Origin: Tetradesmus obliquus
Lineage: Eukaryota; Chlorophyta; Chlorophyceae; Sphaeropleales; Scenedesmaceae
Reading direction: 5' to 3'
Length of the DNA stretch: 64,000 nt
Assembly (NCBI GenBank): GCA_030272155.1
Contig: CP126201.1
Span: forward strand, 3,446,501 to 3,510,500
In this document: one piece after another, positions 56,283 through 64,000 of the stretch
How positions within the stretch are numbered: the stretch's first letter is position 1
Layout: every line of letters starts with the position of its first letter
The notes under the pieces: model-generated
The model's database searches: none
Told to the model about the DNA's origin: nothing
The model's input: the letters and a program-made list of their open reading frames with translations, nothing else
Translations under genes and position numbers: made by a program

Positions 56283-57847
56283 GAGTTGTTCATGGACTGC
56301 AGCTCGCACAGCTCAAACAGCTTATGACCACCGCCGCTCGCAACCTGTTTGCTTCGCTGCACATGCGCCAGCCTTGCACACACATCTTCCCACAAACACA
56401 TAATACACACACATCGCAGCTAGCACCATACCCCCCACCGCAGCAAGGCTGCCACGTCTCATAACTCCCAGCCCCCCCTTCATCGTACATGCAACGTCGC
56501 GCGTCTCCCTTGTACATACTGTGTTGGTACAGGTCCATGTCTTTGTCCCAACCAGCATCGATGCAACACGTAGCACATGTAGTAGTAAAAATAGCTGGCA
56601 ATGCATGCACACCCTCACACAAGAGCGCAGACACACTCTTCCATCCTCATTTCACCACCACCCGACACACACCGCCCTGCCAAATTAACCCTTTAGCTCA
56701 TGATGGTACCAACGTGCAGCGTACTCACAACACATGATAAGCCGGCATCATACCAGCTGCATCACAGCCCAAGCAACGCGTCGACATCAACAAACAGAGT
56801 GCTCGCCAGCCACCTGAATGCAACTCTACCAAGTGCAACTCTACCAAGTGTGAAACCTTCTATACACAAGTGCCACTGGCATACATTGATAGTAATAATA
56901 GCACCCAAACAGCATATAACACTGCCCACTGATGCAGGCACAATTTGACAAAACGCGGAGCGCATACTAAAGCAGAAACATCAGCAAGAGACACTTTGCA
57001 GCAGGAGTCATGCGCCATGAGGAGTCACGGCCGGCCGCGCTTACTACCGTCGACAGCAGCAGCAGTCCTCTTCCTGTTGCATCAAACCATGCCAGCGCCG
57101 CAAGTCAGCGCTGCAGCAACACAGCATGTCTCGCTTCATAGATGTGCCACCACTTCAACATGTGCCAAGGTCAGCAAATAGAGTCAAAAACTCCCCCTTG
57201 GAGGGAGCACACCACATTAACATACTGCAAGCTGAATCTTCAACATCATCGCATGTAAAGGCCCAGAGCTGACTAGAATTCAGCAAAGCCACTGCTATAA
57301 GCAGGCATTGCAATCCTACAGTCAAAACCACACGGCAGCACGCCTATTAGCGCTAGCCACCAGCGATCAAAAAGTCAGCAGACACGGCCATTGCATCAAT
57401 AAAAGCGTAGAATTAGCAATGGTGCGCACACGGTGCCGCGGCTGAATGCAACGACCTCACTAATCACAGTCGCAACTGCCACCATAGTGGTAGACGATCG
57501 CAAAAGGAAGTAGTTTGGTGCTGGTTGTAAACGCTGGTTGTAACAAACACGCAGCGCACGCACTTTGCGCACGCTGGAAGCAAAGTTGCATTGCAAGCTC
57601 CATCACGTTTAATAGATACGTGCAAATGCACACCACCCCCGCCACCTCTTCAGTCGCCATCCACTGCCAGCGCCTACAAGCGCACCTCATAGCGCAATGT
57701 AGCAGCTCACACCCTAGCTTGCAATATACATAGCAGCAGACTGCGGAGGCCAGCATCTACAAGCAAACTTTGCAGCCGTCAGCTCCGCCTGCAAAGATGC
57801 AAAGGCAAAGGAGAATCTCCCACTGCCATCCAACCTTCACACCACTT

Positions 57848-57970
57848 CAGCTGCAAAGATGCGGTACGTCGCAGACGCCGTGCTGATGCCGTACATACAG
57901 CTGTCGAGCTGCGAGTGCAATCAAGCTGCAAAGATGCGGTACGTTGAGGAGGCCTTAATGATGCCGTACA
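57848..57970 (-). repeat. Duplicated C-terminal coding end of the permease
   Basis: The coding end GTACGGCATC...ACGTACCGCATCTTTGCAGC at 57922-57970 is repeated at 57848-57895, 74 bp downstream. The copy reads YGISTASATYRIFAAE in the equivalent frame but lacks the stop at that point. Confidence 0.85.
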
Positions 57971-60900
57971 GCGCCCCAATCGTGCCCAGGGTTCCCATGA
58001 TGCCCGTGATGATGACCAGGAACCAGTTGACCAGCCATTCCTTGCCCCACTTAGTGGGCTGCTTGTACAGCAGCCACAGCAGCGGCGGCAGCAGGAAGGT
58101 GGTGGGGGTGATGGCAATGGCGCCAAACAGGCCCTGCAGGCAGGGAAGGAAGTCAAAACAACACAAGAAAAGTTTGTCAGTTGCAATCGTGCGCACATCT
58201 GACAACCCTTAACCTTGTCTCATCCTTGTCGATGTCACATCGAAGGCACCAGCTGCACATGACACAACGTCAGGGCACTCTACATCCACTGCTCGCCGCC
58301 ACCAGCACTTGGAAGTTGCTGCAATTGCAAGTGGCAGTCACACTACTCCTGGGAGCTGGCATGCATGTGTCCTACTCGCGTCATTGCAACCGTCAGTACT
58401 GACTCAATCAACACTCTGCAGCAACACTCCGCTCACCATGCGGCAGCCGAAGATTGGGACGAGCAGCCCCACCACAGTCACACCAACCACCAGCGACATG
58501 CATCTGTTATTTTCAAAACTCTAAGCTGCCAGCCACGCTGTCCACTCACCATGAGTGAGCCGAAGAAGGGGATGAGCAGCCCCACCACAATCACGCCCAC
58601 ACTCTCAAATGAAAAGAAACAATACAAGTCAAGATACAATCAAACAGCAGCTCATCATGAGGGAGCCGAAGAAGGGGATGAGCCGCCCCACCACAATCAC
58701 GCCCGCACTTTCAAATGAAAAGTAACAATACAAGTCAAGATACGAATCAAACAGAAGCTCACCATGAGTGAGCCGAAGAGGGGGATGAGCAGCCCGACCA
58801 CTGTCACGCCCATACTTTCAAATGAAAAAGTAACAATACAAGACAAGATACAAATCAAACAGTCAGCTCACCATGAGTGAGCCGAAGAAGGGGATGAGCA
58901 GTCCCACCACAGTCACGCCCACCACCAGCGACATGCGCAGCAGCGTCTGCACGATAGGGTTGACTGTGCCAAAGCGTGTGCGGCGAGACAGCGAGGCCTC
59001 GCACATGATGAACACCGGGTTGATGTACACCTGGTAGGCGGCAGCCACGTGCACCACGACAAACATGTCTGCGGCAGCAGCGGCAGCAGCAGCAGCAACA
59101 ACGTCAGCAATACTGAAGGCAGCAGCACCGCGAAGGGGGGCGGGGGCTTGAAAAACTGTTTGCCTGATACAGTGGGTGCAGCGCTGCAACGTCTATAAGG
59201 GCGCACGAATTGCTGCCTCAAGAAGGCTGCAGCTGCTGGTTCAGGTGCCATTCCTGAAACGACCAGGAAATGACATTTGATCCAATCAGCTGCAGCCTTA
59301 AGGCGCCAACATAGACAACCGTCCTACTCCTATTGCATCGAACTTAGCTATGCAACAGTGTATCACCAGCAAGGCAACTAACACATGCTTGTTGAATATG
59401 CACAAGACCCTGGCTGGCACCATCATCAGCTGCGCAGGCTGGTGCAGAATGCTGTGTAACGGACATGTGGACCACCTCTGCCCCTGGCACGTCACAACAC
59501 GCTTTGGCCACATCCAAACGGTAGCAAGCAAGGGCATACACACACACCTGCCATGGCGACCACCCAGCTAGTGGGCCCGTGTGAGAAGGTCAGCAGCACG
59601 TTGTCAGCGACCCCGGTTCCAAAGGCATAGAAGCCCACAATGGCAACCAGGAAGTAGGCCAGCGCAGTCACCACAAAGGTGATGTGCACGCCCTTCTCCA
59701 TGCGAGGGACGGTGGACTTGTGCTGCGCGTTGATGGGCAGCGTGGCTTGGATCTCAAGAGCCACATTGTGGCCACCTGCGCCACCAGCAGCAGCAGCGCA
59801 TGCTCAGCACCTGTGCAGTTCATATCTACTGATTGTTCGGGCGGCATGCCAAGCGCCTGCAGATATGTACATGTGCACGATTTTGACAAAAGGAAAACTG
59901 TATTACGTATCATGAAACCGGCGCAGCTGGCACGACACACAGCCCACCTGGTCCACACAAACACTCACCGTATGCAAACAGCACAGTGGTCACTGCATTA
60001 AAGATGCCCATGGCCCTCTCTACAGGGGTGCGCTCCACTGCCTCGGGTGCGTAGTTGACTGTGCCCTTAGCGGGGTGCACGCGCGCACTCATCACGATGG
60101 CGATGATGCAGTAAGCTACGCTCATCACAGCTCCCAGCAGTGACACCATGCTCAGCTCGTTGAAGCTGGGCAGCTGCAAGCAAGAGCAGCAGCAGCAGCA
60201 GCAGCAGCAGTGAATTCAGTGAAACCCCTGGAAGCCGCTTGCATGCCAATAGCATGCTCTCGCCACCAGCTGTGAAGCAAAGTCGCCGGCAGACACGCCT
60301 CAGGAGCAGCACAGCAGCAACCATAACTGCTGTCCAAACAAGACACGCTTGTTGTGCAGTGCAACTGATCAACTTGATGTGAGCTGAGCCTCACCAGCGA
60401 CAGCATTGCTGCACAGCGCCAAAGATGATGTAGAACTTCCAGCTGTTGACAACAGCAGTAGACCGCCAGCGCAGCAATGCAGCAACAGCATATGAATGCA
60501 TATCAGTGTCACTCACCAGAGACAGCATCAGCTGCACAGCACCAAAGATGATGTAGAAGCTCCAGCGGCCCATTGACAGGTTGGGGTTGATAAAGGTGGC
60601 AAAGGCGCGCAGGCTATCGCCGCCCACCTGCAGCAGCAGCAGCACGCATGATGCACACCATCAAACCATGTCCGGGGACCTAATCTGTTAGCACAGCTGC
60701 GAGAAACATATGAAACACATATGTTTCTGCTACATCTGCTTTATCACACACCAGCAGCAGTACATGCTAGATGGCACGTGGATTCAGATACATAACCTCT
60801 GTGCTCAGCAGCAGCAGCAGCAGCGCCACTCACCACTGTGTATGTGATGGCCACTCCCAGCAGCACGATCAGCTGGAAGGGCAGCAGCACGGCTTTGCCC

Positions 60901-62075
60901 TTACGGGGGCCCAGCACATAGGTGGCAAGCTGGTCATACCTGCAGTGGCAAAAGACACACACAATTCAGAGTGAACACTGTGTGTGGAGCTAGGTCTGCG
61001 TGATACGTCGGTGTTAAACACATTTATAGCTGGCTGGCCGACCACATACTGGCTGGCGAGCTGCGGTCAGAGAAGAGGAGATTTGGGCAGTAGCTTTCAA
61101 AATGATTCAAATCGATTTATCAGGCAACAATCAGCCGCAATCCTGCAGCTGGGCAGCACACCTGTCCAGCCTCCTGATGCCGTTGCCTGCCTTGTTGTCC
61201 AGGTCTGGCACCTCATGCATCCACACCAGCAGCAGGTAGGTGTACCAGCTGGGGCAGCAGCAGCAGCAGCAGCGGTTAACAGCAATGCACATGGCGAATA
61301 GTAACAGACAGTCGACAGTCGGCATCACATGCTGCTGGCTGGTGTGCCAAGGCGGGAGCAACCTGGCGGGCACGATGGCTGCTGCAAACTCCGGCCGGTT
61401 GATCCACCAGAGCCAGCAGCCCTTATTTGAGCGATGGCTGCAGACTGCACTGCAACATGCAGCTTTTGCACCTGGAACGCGCTGATGATTCATTATTCAT
61501 CGCAGAACCTACCTGACCCAAAGTGAGAAGACCAGCATGATGATGCCTCCAGCCCAGCCCAGGTGGCTGAACACAGCAGGGAGACCTGCAAATGATACGT
61601 AAAAGCAAGTAAGACTGCAAGTCCTTGGCGAAACTGCCGCGCCGACCGCTGCGCAGCTAAGTGTGACGTCTCACACCGCTGCTGCTGCTGATCTGCCATG
61701 TCGCCAACAGACGCGGCCGCTCACCGAGCACGCCTGCTCCCAACATGCCCGTGATGGAGTGGTAGACCATCTCGAGCCTGAACACAGAATCGAGGCACAC
61801 AGCAGCCACATTCGCACGCATTACGCCAGAATTTAGGGCTTGCTGGTTCCATTGATCTGCTGCGTTCGATGATGGGTATGATGTTGTAAGAGGAAAACAT
61901 CAATGCAACCATGTCCAAAGACAAGCAGGTGTCCATGAGCAGTGAGCCATGAGCTGTGACAGCCGGGCACGCACCACCCTGCATGGCGCCTCATGTTTGT
62001 GTCTTCGACAACAACCGTTGCATCTGTGCCCTCGATCATCTCCTTCCGGTCATGGGGCAAGTTAGCTGAAGACAT
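57921..62075 (-). CDS. AAAP-family amino-acid permease
   Basis: Ten or so exons join from the ATG at 62075 (MSSANLPHDRKEMIEG) to the stop at 57921 (STYRIFAA). The order of segments fits the amino acid/auxin permease family (about 11 membrane helices, proton-coupled uptake): MVYHSITGMLGAGVLGLP with the GAGVL turn typical of helix 1; VFSHLGWAGGIIMLVFSLW; YTYLLLVWMHEVPDL; KGKAVLLPFQLIVLLGVAIT; WSFYIIFGAVQLMLSL; SMVSLLGAVMSVAYCIIAIV; FNAVTTVLFAYGGHNVALEI; HITFVVTALAYFLVAIVGFY; QVYINPVFIMCEA; GVTVVGLLIPFFGSLMGLFG; PTTFLLPPLLWLLY; and a last helix. It resembles plant LHT/AAP-like carriers; the substrate cannot be told. Three places carry tandem copies of exon ends, and CTG runs abut the acceptors near 59070, 60176, 60628 and 61256. 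Confidence 0.93.
58432..58925 (-). repeat. Five-copy tandem array of exon end plus donor (permease)
   Basis: The genuine exon ends at about 58872 (VVGLLIPFFGSLM|GTGAGC). Copies of the last 50 bp of exon, its donor and about 55 bp of intron lie at 58758-58812, 58651-58707, 58544-58600 and, more decayed, 58432-58500. The period is 107-112 bp. Several copies retain the donor and differ by only a few bases. Confidence 0.93.
60386..60560 (-). repeat. Copied exon end FYIIFGAVQ in the permease
   Basis: The genuine exon ends near 60522 (FYIIFGAVQLMLSL plus donor). A decayed copy at about 60395-60445 reads FYIIFGAVQQCCRW, with a donor-like GTGAGG after it. The spacing is about 125 bp. Confidence 0.8.
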
Positions 62076-64000
62076 GTTGCTGTCTGCACCAAGAGCACTG
62101 TGCCGGAGGTATTGCAAGCACGGCTGGTTGTGTATGAACTACTAAAAGCTAGCACGATAGCAGCCAAAGAGTGGGCACGGCCTTTGACGCTGCAGATCTT
62201 ATGGGAACAAGTCCGGAAGGACCATGCGATGACATAAGTTAACAGCCACGCCAGCATCTAATCCTGTTGATCGGGCACCGGCATTCCACTTGCTCACTCC
62301 CCACAACTTCAAGATGTATTTTAATCGAGATGTTTTGACTCAATCGACGCGAAGCAGTCAAAGTTGCGCATGTGTATCACGGCTTCTGCTTTGCCTTGCT
62401 GGGAGCGTGCTGCCATTGGCCGTTCCTCAGCACTTAGACAGCCGATGCAGCTGTTTAACACAGTTGAATGTTCCTGATCAGTTGCCAGCTGCCACGTTTC
62501 AAGCAATGCATCACCGACAGCTTGCAGGCAGTGGTGCAAGGGCAGTGTCTGACCAGTCTCACGCCCGGCCACCCATTTCTCCACAGACACCTGTACGTAT
62601 CTGTAGTTACACAGCACCCATGCAATTGAACATGCACGCATGCGCAACCCAAATGCGGGATCTTTGATGGCCTGTGACAGATATGAACCTCAGCAGACCA
62701 ACGAACAGTTGACGAGCCGTGCCAATGACCAAAAGAGTGCAAGCCAGTCCTACCCACTACGCGGACCTTGCTAGCAGAAGCCTGCTGTGATGCTCACAGC
62801 ACCAATTGATGAAGCACTTCAATAGTGCATCAATGTGGAACAGGCCACGTGTACCATGAACATGGCTCTAAGCAGCCTGCAACCCGCCACAGCTGCTGCA
62901 GCAGCCCCATGCACTCAGCACACAATGTGGAACTCACGTTTGATACAGCACGTGGAATGCTTTGTGGCGACAGCGCACAAAAGGCAGCAACAGGCCTCCT
63001 AGGCAGGCTGGACAAAGTGCAGGTTCCAAGTAGTGGGTGTGTGCACGCTAGCAGCAGCACCTGTGTTGGCAGCATCAGAGGTCAGTCAGTCAGCCGACAA
63101 CTCCTGTAACAGCGAGGATGAGCTGTACACACAATATGCATCACCAGCGATCTGATGCCAGGAGCGCTGCAACAGCAGCGATGTGCGGCACCAAAATGAT
63201 TGCAAATGTGCAGCCACCAAGCCAGTCAGCCAGATTCACTGTCCACCAGCCATTGCCTTGCCAGCTGCAGCAGCAGCACATTTTACGGCATGCATACCAC
63301 AACTGCACAGGTGCACAACATGAATGAATGCAGCGGTGTGCACATCACTACTAGTGTAGTACAGGTAGGGGGCACACTGTACACAGGAGGCCTACACAGG
63401 GCCATGCATGTCTCAGGACTGTAGCTTACAGGGCAGTGGGGAGCGGCTGTATGCACACACTGCATCTATCTTGCACGAGATCAATGTCGCCTTTCTCTCG
63501 AATGAAGAACCACAAACCTCTTACTAGCGAGATGGAGAAAAAAGTGCTACGCCGCCCAAATGCTCTCCACTGCATCTACGAGCTTCAACACGCTTGTGCT
63601 GCTGCTAAGTCACACGCGCACCAAGAGCCAAAGAACCACGGCTGCCAGCTCTACAGCCAGATGGCTTGCAGCAATCATCCCAGCTGCCTGAAAACAGCAC
63701 TGACCATCGCTTGCTGCACAGCTTGTTGCAGCAGCAGTAGCACGCACAGCCTGACGGCTGCTGCGCAACTGCCATGCACCCTACAGGTCAAAACACACAC
63801 ACGAGACCCCAAGCGATGCATGTAGCAGAGGCATGTAGCACCTTGCAACCATGGCATCTTTAGCAGACTAATACTTCTTCCAGAGCACGCACACTCGCCT
63901 GGGTGCAGGCAGAAGCGAGCTCCTCTGCACAGTTACATGCATGTAGCATTTACAAAGCAGCCACCAACCATTGCGCGCAGCAAGTGGCTGCCTTTGTACG
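62076..64000. other. Permease promoter side and unassigned right end
   Basis: No gene was recognised. From about 62.7 kb the plus strand is C+A-rich, like the 3' flanks of minus-strand genes elsewhere in the window, so it may be the 3' flank of a leftward gene that starts beyond the right edge. Open frames here are short and match nothing. Confidence 0.35.

Larger units (their letters stand above)
54786..57920. other. Convergent 3' flanks of Ycf66 and the amino-acid permease
   Basis: No gene was recognised. The plus strand is T+G-rich (GTGTATGTGTGCG-like) to about 55.55 kb, then C+A-rich to 57.9 kb. The switch probably marks the boundary of two convergent transcription units. The stretch contains an inverted repeat (55266-55342), an (AC)n tract (about 56237-56282) and minus-strand TGTAA at 56072-56076. 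Confidence 0.45.

Noticed and set aside
58432-58925. CRISPR-like regular repeats (also considered at 39865-40562)
   Set aside because: Units are 107-110 bp, have no short conserved repeat with unique spacers, and are copies of a host exon edge in an intron.

Overview
The window reads as nuclear DNA of a green alga (Chlorophyta, probably Chlorophyceae; the CAG/CTG-rich style and moderate GC recall Scenedesmus/Tetradesmus-type algae, but that placement is inference). The evidence is plastid-type acyl-ACP desaturases, a Ycf66 protein encoded with spliceosomal introns, very intron-dense genes, T+G-rich 3' flanks and TGTAA poly(A) motifs. No tRNA, rRNA, CRISPR array or intact mobile element was recognised.

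Layout, left to right: the 3' end of a C48/Ulp1-type cysteine protease (+); a GYF-domain/Tat-SF1-like splicing-factor gene (-) that seems to stop before its RRMs; a complete Shewanella-like (SLP) protein phosphatase (-), head to head with a complete ribosomal protein eL27 gene (+); two tandem stearoyl-ACP desaturase genes (-, about 13.9-17.9 kb and 20.5-24.1 kb); an unusual SF2 DEAH-box helicase (-, 25.1-30.8 kb); a complete UAP56/Sub2 mRNA-export helicase (-, 31.7-35.7 kb); a TRP/polycystin-like cation channel (-, 36.8-44.3 kb); a RecQ helicase that appears to carry a C-terminal TFIIS N-terminal (LW) domain (-, 45.0-52.0 kb), head to head with a nuclear Ycf66 gene (+, 52.6-54.8 kb); and an AAAP amino-acid permease (-, 57.9-62.1 kb). 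The last 1.9 kb holds no recognisable gene. The genes share no pathway. RNA handling (Tat-SF1-like, UAP56) and genome or transcription maintenance (RecQ-TND, SF2 helicase) recur, together with plastid lipid and photosynthesis functions.

The most striking feature is structural. In at least seven genes, pieces of exon together with their splice site (40-100 bp of exon end plus the start of the intron, or the reverse) are tandemly re-copied inside the adjoining intron, commonly with a period near 105-115 bp. The largest arrays have six or seven copies in the channel gene and five in the amino-acid permease. In a second pattern, trinucleotide CTG runs (sense orientation) lie directly against 3' splice sites in more than a dozen introns, apparently serving as the pyrimidine tract. 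Together these suggest an unusual mode of intron growth or birth in this lineage.
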